In this document: positions 27,041-36,027 of the stretch, piece by piece
How positions within the stretch are numbered: position 1 is the first letter of the stretch
Layout: each line of letters begins with the position of its first letter
Notes under the pieces: generated by a model
Databases searched by the model: none
Told to the model about the DNA's origin: nothing
Seen by the model: only the letters and a program-made list of their open reading frames with translations
Made by a program: the position numbers and the translations under genes
Source of the DNA: JAJDTR01 sp965220415
GTDB taxonomy: Bacteria; Poribacteria; WGA-4E; JAJDTR01
Direction: 5' to 3'
NCBI GenBank assembly: GCA_965220415.1
Contig: OZ244829.1
Coordinates: 682,001 to 746,000 of the forward strand
Length of the DNA stretch: 64,000 bases

Positions 27041-27679
27041 ATGGAACAATTAGACCTCTTTTCCGTGCCTGGCAAGCAAATTTCGCGACCACAGTCTCAT
27101 CTAAGAAATGAGTTAGCTAGTAACGCCATTAAAGGACTTCGGTACATACAAAACTACATTAACGAAGATGAACATGAGGTACTGTTAGCTCAAATTGACA
27201 AGAATACTTGGATGAATGACCTAAAGCGACGTGTTCAGCATTACGGATTTATGTATGACTACAAAGCGCGGAGGGTAAACCACACTATGCATGTTGGTCC
27301 TTTGCCACCGTGGCTGCAAGGACTCGCTGAAAAATTACAGACCGATGGTCACATGCCCAAAGTTGCAGATCAGGTTATTGTCAATGAATACGAGCCAGGG
27401 CAAGGAATCTCTAGCCACATTGATTGCGAACCCTGTTTTGAAAGAACGGTTGTCTCTCTAAGTTTGGGTTCAGATTGTGTCATGGATTTCACAAACAAAT
27501 TGGATAAAACCAAGACATCGATCTGGCTTGCTAGAAGAAGCATCATCGTACTGAGTGATGAAGCTAGATACATGTGGTTACACGGCATCGCCCCCAGAAA
27601 ATCAGACGAATGGGGTGGACAAAGATATCATCGACAACGCCGGATATCACTGACATTTAGAACGGTTATTCTGAGTTGA
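27041..27679 (+). CDS. alkB: AlkB-family 2-oxoglutarate/Fe(II) dioxygenase
   Basis: A 212-residue oxidative demethylase. The jelly-roll core has the iron ligands His126 and Asp128 (SSHIDCE) and His181 (WLHGIAPR), and a C-terminal R-R-I-S-L-T-F-R that supplies the 2-oxoglutarate arginines. The motif NEYEPGQGISSHID is typical of ALKBH-type enzymes acting on DNA or tRNA bases. It has AGGACTG-type upstream purines after the methyltransferase gene and is likewise A+T rich. Repairs or edits N-methylated bases; the substrate is not predictable here. Confidence 0.93.
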   Translation: MEQLDLFSVPGKQISRPQSHLRNELASNAIKGLRYIQNYINEDEHEVLLAQIDKNTWMNDLKRRVQHYGFMYDYKARRVNHTMHVGPLPPWLQGLAEKLQTDGHMPKVADQVIVNEYEPGQGISSHIDCEPCFERTVVSLSLGSDCVMDFTNKLDKTKTSIWLARRSIIVLSDEARYMWLHGIAPRKSDEWGGQRYHRQRRISLTFRTVILS

Positions 27680-27822
27680 TTCATACGATGGACAAGGATT
27701 GTAAAATCTACAGTCATTACGCCCATGTGTTCGGAAAACACACAATTCGTGACCAGTTTTCTAGTCATCAACCTACTTCATCTAATTAATCACTACAAGA
27801 CGTTCAACGGGGAATGCTACCC

Positions 27823-28650
27823 ATGGAAGACAGTCAGCGAGAAAAGTACGAAGTTATGGTCGACCAACGACGGTTCTTTGGCCGAAACGGTTACTTGAAA
27901 ATTGAAGGTCTCCTGGCTCCCGAAGAAATTGACGAACTTGGGGAACACGCGATGAATCTCGCTATGGGGAGGGTGGATTTCAGCAAGCTTGAAGGTGTCA
28001 CTCCGCGATGTGAGGGAAACTCACCCGGGGATATGGAAGATATGTTTTTCCGTTTCATCCAATTCCACCGCCATCTTCCGCTTCACGAAAAGTACATGTT
28101 ACACGCCCGAATTCTTGATGTACTTGAGGTGCTCATCGGCCCCGACGTGATGGCGATGCAATCAATGTTTTTTCTTAAGCCGCCTCAGCAACGCGGCCAA
28201 GCATATCATCAAGACTCCTTCTATATAAAAACAGCCCCGGACACGCTGTGCGGCGCTTGGATTGCGATTGATGATTGCGACGAGGGAAACGGTTGTATGT
28301 ATTTCGTCCCCGGTTCCAACTTCGATCCAATCTATCAGGATGTTGCGAAGCCGGACGACACGGGCGAATTTCATATTGAGTTGACGGAGATTGCCGGCGT
28401 AGATGGGCACAGTGAAATTCCCGCCATCGCGAAGGCGGGAGATGTCATCTTCTTTCACGGCCACCTAATCCACCGCTCAAAGCAAAATAACTCCCCGGAT
28501 CGATATCGCCGCGCGTATGTTTGTCATTACGCAAACGCCCGTTCACACACCGAATGGGGCGACGGTAATCATAACCACATTCTTGCCCGAGGTTCGACGC
28601 ACTTGCCGTTTGCCAAGAGCCGCTTTGTCGATCACGATCCCTTGGCGTAA
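27823..28650 (+). CDS. Phytanoyl-CoA dioxygenase (PhyH) family protein
   Basis: 275 residues from the ATG at 27823 (GGGGA 10 nt upstream; an ATG at 27814 is also in frame). Iron ligands are His and Asp in AYHQDSFY and the distal His in FFHGHLIHRS, followed by an Arg (RYRRAYVCHY) for 2-oxoglutarate. PhyH-type oxygenases hydroxylate small organic substrates, and the family is strongly expanded in Poribacteria-like genomes. Single-gene unit; substrate unknown. Confidence 0.9.
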   Translation: MEDSQREKYEVMVDQRRFFGRNGYLKIEGLLAPEEIDELGEHAMNLAMGRVDFSKLEGVTPRCEGNSPGDMEDMFFRFIQFHRHLPLHEKYMLHARILDVLEVLIGPDVMAMQSMFFLKPPQQRGQAYHQDSFYIKTAPDTLCGAWIAIDDCDEGNGCMYFVPGSNFDPIYQDVAKPDDTGEFHIELTEIAGVDGHSEIPAIAKAGDVIFFHGHLIHRSKQNNSPDRYRRAYVCHYANARSHTEWGDGNHNHILARGSTHLPFAKSRFVDHDPLA

Positions 28651-28750
28651 AATGCCCGTTTTTACACTATCTTAGAGATTTCAATTGCTTGTACAAGAGC
28701 CTGACCTGCCGAAACTTAAAGATAATCCCTGTCTCCCGAGATAGCCGACT

Positions 28751-29056
28751 ATGTTATTTTATATTGCCATTTTCCTCTTCCCCCTCATCATATGGATTAT
28801 CCTGAGAACCGTTTCGAAGCGGAGGGCGAAAGAAGATTCCGAACCACCGATCCTTCTTGAAGTCTGCGCACTATGTCACGAGGAATTTGAAATGTGCGAT
28901 CTAATCGAAAAAGAGGTTGGAGATTACGGAAGGGTTTACTGTTTTTGTGGTGGATGCATTGAGAACCTGCAGCGGGAGTACCGTCACCAGAAGGAGGCAG
29001 AGAGTTTGACAGAAGATGCGATTATTACTCAAGGGACTCGGGGCACTGAGAATTAA
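28751..29056 (+). CDS. Small membrane protein with cysteine zinc-ribbon-like domain
   Basis: 101 residues: one N-terminal transmembrane helix (~2-19, FYIAIFLFPLIIWIIL), a basic stop-transfer stretch (KRRAK), then a cytoplasmic domain with Cys-x2-Cys (CALC) and C-x-C-x2-C (CFCGGC) 24 residues later, consistent with a four- or five-cysteine metal site. The 3' end overlaps the start of the glutamine cyclotransferase gene by 41 nt. No family recognised. Confidence 0.62.
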   Translation: MLFYIAIFLFPLIIWIILRTVSKRRAKEDSEPPILLEVCALCHEEFEMCDLIEKEVGDYGRVYCFCGGCIENLQREYRHQKEAESLTEDAIITQGTRGTEN

Positions 29057-29879
29057 CATCGCTCAGCTTGGCGTGTCGGCGATGGTTGTCCTGTTCGTCA
29101 CGGTCTTCCCGGAGAATTTGAGTTCGGGAGATCGTTCCTCACCTCAACGACACAAAACAGAGTCTGGGAACGCGTCGGCGATTCCCGTCTATACCTACAA
29201 GGTGATTAACATTTACCCTCATGATAGAAACGCATTTACTCAAGGACTAATCTTTGTAGATGGTGTTTTTATTGAAGGAACGGGACTTCATGGGCGATCG
29301 TCGCTTCGCCGGGTTTCAATAGAAACCGGAGAGATTCTGGAGTACCATGAACTCCCACCCCATCTTTTTGGGGAGGGAGTCACGATTTACGACAACAAGA
29401 TTATCCAGTTGACGTGGCGATCCAATATCGGCTTCGTGTACGACAAAGATAGCCTTGAACTGCTCCGAAAATTCAGCTATCCGACCGAGGGATGGGGTGT
29501 TACATGCGACGATGAACACCTAATCATGAGTGATGGCACTGCAAATCTATACTTCCTGCACCCGGAATCCTTTGAGGAGCAAAAACGGATAAAGGTTCAC
29601 GACAACAAGGGCTCCGTTCAAAGGCTCAACGAGCTAGAATATGTAGACGGTGAAATCTATGCGAATGTTTTCCAAACAAATCGCATTGCAAGGATAAATC
29701 CGAAGACGGGCAAAGTGGTCGGTTGGATAGACCTCACGGGCATTCTTACCGTTGAAGATCGTCGGGAGCCGGTTGACGTGCTGAATGGCATTGCCTACGA
29801 CTCTGAAAATAGCCGCCTTTTTGTCACGGGAAAACTCTGGTCCAAACTCTTTGAAATCGAGTTAATGCGACTGGAGTAG
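29016..29879 (+). CDS. Glutaminyl-peptide cyclotransferase (bacterial/plant type)
   Basis: A 287-residue protein of the glutamine cyclotransferase family (five-bladed beta-propeller) with conserved FTQGLIF, EGTGLHGRSSLRR, LNELEYVDG and VLNGIAYD...LFVTGKLW segments. It converts N-terminal glutamine of exported proteins to pyroglutamate. The N-terminus up to residue ~35 is a signal-like hydrophobic stretch (VSAMVVLFVTVF), placing it outside the cytoplasm. The ATG at 29016 overlaps the upstream frame; an internal ATG at 29082 would remove half of the signal. Confidence 0.88.
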   Translation: MRLLLKGLGALRINIAQLGVSAMVVLFVTVFPENLSSGDRSSPQRHKTESGNASAIPVYTYKVINIYPHDRNAFTQGLIFVDGVFIEGTGLHGRSSLRRVSIETGEILEYHELPPHLFGEGVTIYDNKIIQLTWRSNIGFVYDKDSLELLRKFSYPTEGWGVTCDDEHLIMSDGTANLYFLHPESFEEQKRIKVHDNKGSVQRLNELEYVDGEIYANVFQTNRIARINPKTGKVVGWIDLTGILTVEDRREPVDVLNGIAYDSENSRLFVTGKLWSKLFEIELMRLE

Positions 29880-29923
29880 GGCAAACCAGGGCTCCGAATG
29901 GTGCGACATTTATCTAATCTTCC

Positions 29924-30245
29924 GCATTATTGAGCACCTAAAAGTTTAATTTCTCAGTTGCCGTATCCCGCATCATAACTGACAGCACCCCATTATCCCT
30001 GTCGGAATAATTCTTTCAACAAGTAATACTTTCTAGTCAGAGTCCTTTTCCTCGATCCAGAGGATCGAAATGTCAATAGAATGCGACATGTCCAGAGTCC
30101 CGCGCTCCAGCGGAGCGCCATGTGGTGTGTTACTTGGTGGAAATGAAGTTGATGATGGAAGGGCAAAATCGGTCAATCAATCGGACTCACTGTAGTACGT
30201 TGGTGATTTTTGCTCGTTTGTGGTTATACACCCCAAGATTTGGAA
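29924..30245. repeat. Uninterrupted copy of the long intergenic repeat
   Basis: About 320 bp that align end to end with 8113-8402 plus 8991-9040 and so define the pre-insertion site of the 576-bp element. It contains the CCCTGTCGGAATAATTC core, the TCGATCCAGAGGATCGAAAT segment and GTTATACACCCCAAG, where the 8-kb copy is interrupted. Non-coding. Confidence 0.8.
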
Positions 30246-30395
30246 TGCGAAAATTCGAGATTGCACAGGCCTATTATGCGGAAGATGAGTTTATTGTTGG
30301 TAAATTCGTAAATCTTACTTCGCACTACTCGCCTAGAGAAATACGGAACATCAGCTCTTCGCTGAGAATACAAGGAATAATGAAGGAGTGCATTA

Positions 30396-31388
30396 ATGTC
30401 AAAGAAGATTCTGCTATCACGTCTTTTCTATAACCCCGATTTTGATTCCGAACCGCGTCGTAACGGGCTAGCGGATTTGGCGAAATTTGGAGCGCTTTCC
30501 CAGCACCCCGATGAACTGACGGAGGAACACGCAGAAGATGTGATTGCGGTACTTGCCGGCGGTCCACAGGTGCACGAGAGTTTTTACAAGGCGGCGAAAG
30601 ACCTTAAGATTATCGCACGATGGGGGGTGGGCTTTGAAACCGTTAACGTAGACCTCGCGACACAATACGGTGTAATCATTACGCTTGCACCGGAACACTT
30701 AGACACAGTCGCCGAATACGCGATTGCCCAATGGTTTGCAACACATAAACGGCTCTATGCCTTCAACGAGCGCGCGCACAGCGGCGATGCTTCTCTCATG
30801 CGCAATTTCGACGTGAAAGAATCTACATTCGGAATTTACGGGCTAGGACGAATCGGACAGGAAGTCGCTGTTCGCGCGAAACCACTTCTCGGCGAAAATG
30901 GCCGTCTACTTGTCTACGATATAAGACCCGACATAAAGGAATTAGCGGCGAAATTCGGCGCCGAGGCTGTCGATGACCCAATGACACTCTTTGAAGAATG
31001 CGATGCCATCTCGCTCCACGTTGCCGGAGCCGACACCATTGTCACGTATGAATGTCTGTGTGCAATGAAGCCACATGCTTCCCTGATTAACCCGTCGCGC
31101 GGAAATCTGGTGGATGACGAGGCGGTAAACCGTGCCATTCGTGAAGAACGGTTGTACTACTACGTAGTCGATGACCCCATCAACGGACCACGAGCGATTC
31201 ACAAGGGTCATCCTAGAATCATATCGACGAATCATGGTGCCGGGATTACTGTCGAGTCTTCGATCCGCTTGGACCTTCGCACCATCGGTCAAGCCATTGA
31301 CGCTATTAACGGACGCGAACCGGTTCATATCCTTAACACCGATGTGCTGAATCATCCACGGGTAAAGGGTTTCTTGGGAAGGAGTTAA
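30396..31388 (+). CDS. D-isomer-specific 2-hydroxyacid dehydrogenase
   Basis: A 330-residue NAD-dependent dehydrogenase. The Rossmann motif is YGLGRIGQEVA with the NAD-selecting acidic residue in VYDIRPD; the catalytic Arg lies in INPSRGNLVDDEA, and the region NHGAG provides the catalytic His. Relatives include phosphoglycerate and glyoxylate/hydroxypyruvate reductases. The C-terminal ACT domain of SerA is absent, so this is not a long-form phosphoglycerate dehydrogenase. Good GGAG site 8 nt before the start. The FKBP gene follows after 3 nt. Confidence 0.9.
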   Translation: MSKKILLSRLFYNPDFDSEPRRNGLADLAKFGALSQHPDELTEEHAEDVIAVLAGGPQVHESFYKAAKDLKIIARWGVGFETVNVDLATQYGVIITLAPEHLDTVAEYAIAQWFATHKRLYAFNERAHSGDASLMRNFDVKESTFGIYGLGRIGQEVAVRAKPLLGENGRLLVYDIRPDIKELAAKFGAEAVDDPMTLFEECDAISLHVAGADTIVTYECLCAMKPHASLINPSRGNLVDDEAVNRAIREERLYYYVVDDPINGPRAIHKGHPRIISTNHGAGITVESSIRLDLRTIGQAIDAINGREPVHILNTDVLNHPRVKGFLGRS

Positions 31389-31391
31389 AAG

Positions 31392-31820
31392 GTGAAATTT
31401 TTCGGTTTCAAGGACAGGAAGCAACTCGCGGAGGAAAATCAATCACAAGGTGAGGCGTTCCTTACCGAGAATGGAAAAAGGGAGGGAGTCGTTTCGTTGC
31501 CGAGTGGTTTGCAGTACGAGGTGATTCACGACGGAAACGGCGATACGCCAAGTAAAACGGATACAGTGGTCACGCATTATCGCGGAACATTGATTGATGG
31601 CAAGGAGTTCGACAGCTCTCATCGCCGCGGCGAGCCAGCGAGTTTCCCCGTGAATGGCGTAATTTCCGGCTGGACAGAAGCCCTTCAGTTGATGACGGTC
31701 GGCTCAAAGTGGAAACTGTTTATACCGTCAAATCTTGCATACGGCGAACGCGGCGCTGGCAAGGCGATCGGACCACACGCAACGCTAATCTTCGAGATTG
31801 AATTATTGGGTATTCGATAA
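31392..31820 (+). CDS. FKBP-type peptidyl-prolyl isomerase, cytoplasmic
   Basis: 142 residues, GTG start after AAGGAG. A ~30-residue helical leader like that of Mip/FkpA (ENQSQGEAFLTENGK, SGLQYEVI) precedes a complete FKBP domain (VTHYRGTLIDGKEFDSS, ISGWTEALQLM, FIPSNLAYGERGAG, FEIELLGI). There is no signal peptide, so it probably works in the cytoplasm or the start of export has been lost. It is transcribed with the upstream hydroxyacid dehydrogenase. Confidence 0.93.
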   Translation: MKFFGFKDRKQLAEENQSQGEAFLTENGKREGVVSLPSGLQYEVIHDGNGDTPSKTDTVVTHYRGTLIDGKEFDSSHRRGEPASFPVNGVISGWTEALQLMTVGSKWKLFIPSNLAYGERGAGKAIGPHATLIFEIELLGIR

Positions 31821-31904
31821 GAGTCTCGTTTTAACAAATCTGATCGGTATTTACTCACTTGATCTGTTCACTCGATTGATCGTTATCCACGCACTTGATT
31901 CAAG

Positions 31905-32040
31905 CTTCGGACCCAAAGTCTGGTGCGCAGTGCGCACCCTACAGGAGTCACAATCGGGAGAGGGGTCTTTATGGGACTTACTATCGTCTTCCCTGTCCAG
32001 TCAGTTGATCGCTCGCTTGATCTACCCTTCAGTTGTACAG
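31905..32040. repeat. Palindromic and GATC-bounded repeat units in a convergent gap
   Basis: GGTGCGCAGTGCGCACCCTAC (31922-31942) is a near-perfect palindrome repeated at 63753-63773. It is followed by reversed pieces of the GATC-bounded motif (ttactatcg, cagttgatcgctcgcttgatc). The gap separates convergent genes, so the palindrome may also work as a terminator, although it lacks a T-tract. Confidence 0.55.
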
Positions 32041-32055
32041 CGTCGAGTTAGATTC

Positions 32056-33435
32056 TTAGCTCTCCTCTGACGGTTCGACACGAAGTGCCGCCTTCATCTC
32101 GACATCACTCGCGACTAGCATATCCAACTTCGTGTGAATCGTGTTTATTAATCCATCCAGTTGCACCATGAAAGCGACATAATCATCTCCTGGCGGAAGT
32201 CTTCCATCGACGCGGTCATCCACGGCGCGCTTCTTGATGCGAGATAACACGTCCAACAACCGATAGAGTTGCTGCGGGCGGGTTTCACCACGTTGGTCGG
32301 TTTCAATGTCGGCTATCCGTGTCATGAATTCGTGCAATCTCGCACTCATTTGACGCCGATTTTCGATCCGGTTCTGGCGGAGCGTCGCGCCGACGACAAT
32401 AACCAAGATAGCCAATACCAAGAGGTATGGAAGCGTATCGTTGAATGCTTCCGCGACGCTTGATGAAAACGTAGGTTCGCCGCGATGATAAAAATCCTTG
32501 GCGCCGCGGTGAATGGGAAAATCTTGCTCTTCCTTCGCGAATTCTTCGGATAACTCCCTTAACTGATTACGGAAAGCCGTTGAGAGCGCCATCTGTGTCA
32601 TCGTACGGACGAGGAATGCGGGGACATTCTGATGTGTGATTAGGCTGGCTTTGACAGCTAGACATGATGTGTCTTGCGACGGTACGTTATGCTTCCCGGA
32701 ATACACACTGCGCGGCAGTTGGAAGGGAAAGAATGCGGTATTTTTGAAGACGAGCGCGTTTACCTCCTGAATGGGCAGGAGTTCGAATTTTCCTGTCCCC
32801 AGCAGATTCTTCAACATCGGTGAAAAACCGCCTGCCACGATAAACGCCGCATCAATCTCTCCATTGTGAAATGCCTTCAGCGTGTCGGTGAAGTTGAGCG
32901 AGTGCATCTGCCTGTCGTTCACGCTCATATTGTAATGCTGAAGCACCTGTTGTGCCGTCTGAATCGTACCGCTCCCCGTAGCGCCCACGGAGACATCTAC
33001 GCCGCGCAAATCCTGAATGCCATCCGCGCCAATTCCTTTTCGCACGACGACGTGCAGCACTTCAACGTACAGATTGGCGACCGCTCTAACTTCGCGGATA
33101 GCTTGGTCACTTTCTCCCGGCTTCTCGCTGCCTGCTTGACCGAATTGTGATCTCCTGTTGTTCTGATAAAACGCAAATTGGACTTTACCTTCCATGATGC
33201 GGTCCAGGTTGTCCGCGGAACCGTCTGTTGTCTGAATTTCGACCGTGATGCGTGGATACTCAAGTCGAAACACTTCCTTGAGTTGCAAAGCCAAGTTATG
33301 ATAGGCTCCCGCTTCCGAGCCTGAAGCGATTGTGATGGTATGGGGAAGTCGCGAGGCAAGGCGATTATAACTGACCGCGGCGAAGATAATGCCCAACAGA
33401 ATCACGACAACGAGAATCCACCCTCGAATGTTCAT
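32056..33435 (-). CDS. TAXI-family solute-binding protein with C-terminal membrane helix
   Basis: 459 residues. An N-terminal anchor helix (~4-24) is followed by a TAXI/NMT1-like ligand-binding domain (ITIASGSEAGAYHNLALQL, TDGSADNLDRIMEGKVQFAF, VSVGATGSGT, GEIDAAFIVAGG). A second transmembrane helix (~339-358, LPYLLVLAILVIVVGATL) and a ~100-residue cytoplasmic helical tail follow. Ordinary TAXI proteins are ~330 residues and partner a fused TRAP permease, but none is present. Instead the start codon overlaps the stop of a K+ channel gene (ATGA), with GGAGG in the channel's last codons. It may gate or regulate the channel in response to an extracellular ligand (inference). Confidence 0.85.
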   Translation of the reverse strand: MNIRGWILVVVILLGIIFAAVSYNRLASRLPHTITIASGSEAGAYHNLALQLKEVFRLEYPRITVEIQTTDGSADNLDRIMEGKVQFAFYQNNRRSQFGQAGSEKPGESDQAIREVRAVANLYVEVLHVVVRKGIGADGIQDLRGVDVSVGATGSGTIQTAQQVLQHYNMSVNDRQMHSLNFTDTLKAFHNGEIDAAFIVAGGFSPMLKNLLGTGKFELLPIQEVNALVFKNTAFFPFQLPRSVYSGKHNVPSQDTSCLAVKASLITHQNVPAFLVRTMTQMALSTAFRNQLRELSEEFAKEEQDFPIHRGAKDFYHRGEPTFSSSVAEAFNDTLPYLLVLAILVIVVGATLRQNRIENRRQMSARLHEFMTRIADIETDQRGETRPQQLYRLLDVLSRIKKRAVDDRVDGRLPPGDDYVAFMVQLDGLINTIHTKLDMLVASDVEMKAALRVEPSEES

Positions 33436-34628
33436 CCGCCTGCCTCCTTCTCAATCTCAAGCTGCTTGAGTAGCCTCTGTCTCAACCCAACCTTGCCGGA
33501 AGCAATCCACGGGTGCTTGCGGTCACCGAGCAAAATAAGCCCATCGCCATCCTCAACCAAGAAATCTTTTTCGGGCGCCATGATGATTCTCCTCCCGCGT
33601 ATGACTCCTTGCGGCAGCACCCGTTCCTCCAATTCTACCAGACATTTGGAGATTTGAGCGAAAGTATACCCATCCAGTTGCGCATCTTGGATGCTGTAGA
33701 GTGTCGACTCGGTTCTGGTATCAAGCGTTTCAAATACCGACGGTCCTACCCCTCGATCGATAGCCGTCTTCGCCAAAATGAGCGGCACAATCTCTCCCGT
33801 ATACACGATACGCTCGCAACCATTTCGGCGAAATAACCCTTCATTCTGCTTATCCAAACATTCGGCGACTATCTCAAGGCGTGGATGCAGATCATCAATG
33901 ATTCCAGCAGCAGCAGCCGTAAGTACGTCGGCGCTAGAATCTTCCCCGCTGGCAAAGACGATTGCCGCGTGCGCCTCTGACACGTTGGCTTGGATATACG
34001 TGTTCGCGTTGGTTGGCGATCCGTGGGAAAAATAAATGTCATCGAAATTGTCTGTAATTCGGGTGGGTAACTGTTCAAACGCCTCCGAGACGATTGCGAT
34101 TGGAGACTCGCTAGTGTCCAAATCGGTGCGTAGGTTTTCAATGACAGTGGTAATTTTGTCTGGATTTTTGCTCCAATCTACAATCAAAATGTGTCCCTTC
34201 AGACGTAATCGAACCAATCCCTTCACCCGCCTTTCATGAATGTCGGATAGCCTTGTGATTAGTTGGCTGGCAACTGTTGAGAAACACCCCAGTGTTATGA
34301 TGCTAAATACGATTGTGGAAATTCGTCCGGCAACGGTCCCAGCGGAAATATCCCCATAGCCGATAGTCGTCATGGTGATGAACGCCACCCATATAGAATC
34401 AAACAGTGCCTGCTGTTCAAATGTGTGGAATGCAAACACATACAAAAGAAACGCAACCAACATTATTTCGGATACGAGCACGGAGGTGCCACTTCTCCAA
34501 GGTAGCAGCCGACGCAACTTTTTAAGGGTATTCTGGGCTGAGAACATAATTGACGGATATCTATAAGCCGGAAGGCGCTCGTCACTAAACAAAACCAACA
34601 ATCGGAACCTGGGAGGATTGCAGTGCAT
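33432..34628 (-). CDS. Two-TM potassium channel with RCK/TrkA domains
   Basis: 398 residues. Two membrane helices (~47-68 and ~100-125) flank a pore with selectivity filter TMTTIGYGD, followed by a cytoplasmic TrkA-N/RCK domain (GHILIVDWSKNPD, SHGSPTNANTYIQANVSEA) and a TrkA-C-like end. RCK nucleotide binding may be altered: the usual G-x-G-x-x-G is not intact (ILIVDWSKN). The first 27 residues are atypical; an internal ATG at 34547 is an equally plausible start and neither has a Shine-Dalgarno. It is coupled to the TAXI protein downstream and lies 76 bp after an MscS gene. Confidence 0.9.
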   Translation of the reverse strand: MHCNPPRFRLLVLFSDERLPAYRYPSIMFSAQNTLKKLRRLLPWRSGTSVLVSEIMLVAFLLYVFAFHTFEQQALFDSIWVAFITMTTIGYGDISAGTVAGRISTIVFSIITLGCFSTVASQLITRLSDIHERRVKGLVRLRLKGHILIVDWSKNPDKITTVIENLRTDLDTSESPIAIVSEAFEQLPTRITDNFDDIYFSHGSPTNANTYIQANVSEAHAAIVFASGEDSSADVLTAAAAGIIDDLHPRLEIVAECLDKQNEGLFRRNGCERIVYTGEIVPLILAKTAIDRGVGPSVFETLDTRTESTLYSIQDAQLDGYTFAQISKCLVELEERVLPQGVIRGRRIIMAPEKDFLVEDGDGLILLGDRKHPWIASGKVGLRQRLLKQLEIEKEAGG

Positions 34629-34704
34629 AACGCCATACGGCTCACCTCTCTAACGATTCGCACAATTAAATGCACTTAAACGCAGATTTAGAACTATCCT
34701 CCCT

Positions 34705-35640
34705 CTAGGAATCTGGCACAACCGTTGCTGGTCTTGTGCCGAGTTCGCCTTCGCGTTGATTGTCGTAGAAACGCCGCGTCGGATAGGCAAAGTTAATATC
34801 TTTTTGAGCGGCAAACTGGCGCAGGATGTCCTCCCAAATCGTCTCCGAAGTGCCACGCCGGGTACGCGGTTCACACAAGTAACGGATTGTGAGCAGAACT
34901 CCACTTTCCGCTACGCTAGTATAGACTGTAGGCGTTAGCACGGAATAAAATATCATAAACCGACGGCTCGCCTCTTGGATCCGTTTCTGAGCAGCTTCGC
35001 TTGAGTGCTGAGCGTGTTTCGTAGCGATCTCCTGTAGAATTGTTTTCGCCTTTCTCCAATTACTCTCGAATGTCACCAGCACCGGAAGTTCGTTCCAGAT
35101 ATACTCAAACCCTATGTTGTAATTTGACACGACTTCACTCAATACCAGTCCGTTGGGTAGGTGAAGGAGACGCCCGGTGCTCTGATCCGCGTCCACCCAA
35201 TTCCCGATCTCCATCAAGGTAAACTTAAAGATTCTTACGTCAATCACATCCCCTGCGTGCTGCCCTATTTGAATACGATCACCCACGTTAAACGGTCGTC
35301 GCCAGATGATATAAAACCATCCGGCAACCGCTGTCACTACGTCCTTCAACGCAATTGTCAACCCGGCGCCGACAAGACCTAAAAAGTTTGTTAGCGACTG
35401 AATCCCTTCGAACCATACTCGTCCGACGAGCACAACCCCGAGAGCCGCCGCGACGTTCTTGGATGTTTTTCGCCAACGATTGCGCAGACGTACATCATCC
35501 ACCCTCCGCAAAACGATAGACATTACCAGAACACGCAGCAGCCAGAGAATCAGGATGATGATGATCGACGTGTAGAGATTTCTCTGTACATCCGGCGACA
35601 GTTTCGTTATTTGTGTTATCCAGTGTGTAAGCGTTTCCAT
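34705..35640 (-). CDS. MscS-family mechanosensitive channel
   Basis: 311 residues: two N-terminal helices, then the pore-lining helix region GLVGAGLTIALKDVVTAVAGW and the signature RRPFNVGDRIQIGQHAGDVIDV, followed by the beta domain with HLPNGLVLSEVVSNY and the cytoplasmic vestibule. It releases osmolytes under hypo-osmotic shock. The short form lacks the large periplasmic part of MscK. It is first in a same-strand run with the K+ channel and the TAXI protein, suggesting an osmotic or ion-homeostasis unit. Confidence 0.92.
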   Translation of the reverse strand: METLTHWITQITKLSPDVQRNLYTSIIIILILWLLRVLVMSIVLRRVDDVRLRNRWRKTSKNVAAALGVVLVGRVWFEGIQSLTNFLGLVGAGLTIALKDVVTAVAGWFYIIWRRPFNVGDRIQIGQHAGDVIDVRIFKFTLMEIGNWVDADQSTGRLLHLPNGLVLSEVVSNYNIGFEYIWNELPVLVTFESNWRKAKTILQEIATKHAQHSSEAAQKRIQEASRRFMIFYSVLTPTVYTSVAESGVLLTIRYLCEPRTRRGTSETIWEDILRQFAAQKDINFAYPTRRFYDNQREGELGTRPATVVPDS

Positions 35641-35668
35641 TAAGAACTACCCAACCCAATCTCTTAAA

Positions 35669-35973
35669 AACTTGTTTGAACAGTACAGCTGTAGGGTGCG
35701 ATCAACCAAGCGGATAGCGCGGGCAATAGAAATCCCCTGCGATCAAGCGAATGAATAGTGAGCGCGATAGAGATCCTACCAGCCTCTAAAAGCCCCAGAG
35801 GGGATCAAGCGAACGGATAGTGAGTGCGATAGAGATCTTGAAGGTGTGTAAAAACGCCAAAACCCCGTGCATTTAAGCCCCGGAGGGGCGACAGGTAGGC
35901 AGTAGACGACAATAAAAGCATGAAAAAACTTCCTACAAATAACCTGCTACCGATTATTCAAACGGGCTCTAAA
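35669..35973. mobile_element. TA-flanked MITE copy B
   Basis: Starts AACTTGTTTGAACAGTACAG and ends CTACCGATTATTCAAACGGG; the right flank is TA. The middle holds three GATC-bounded units and two GGGG-CTCC/CCCC stem pieces (AGCCCCAGAGGGG, AGCCCCGGAGGGG). It is the longest, most expanded copy of the family. No gene is supported in the whole 35641-36027 gap. Confidence 0.68.
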
Positions 35974-36027
35974 GGTTTCGGTTGATCGCTTATGCTTTAT
36001 TGAATATGATGGTTCGTCTCCTGAATC

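Noticed and set aside
32056..33435. TRAP transporter operon
   Set aside because: No DctM/DctQ-like or fused permease gene is adjacent; neighbours are ion channels.
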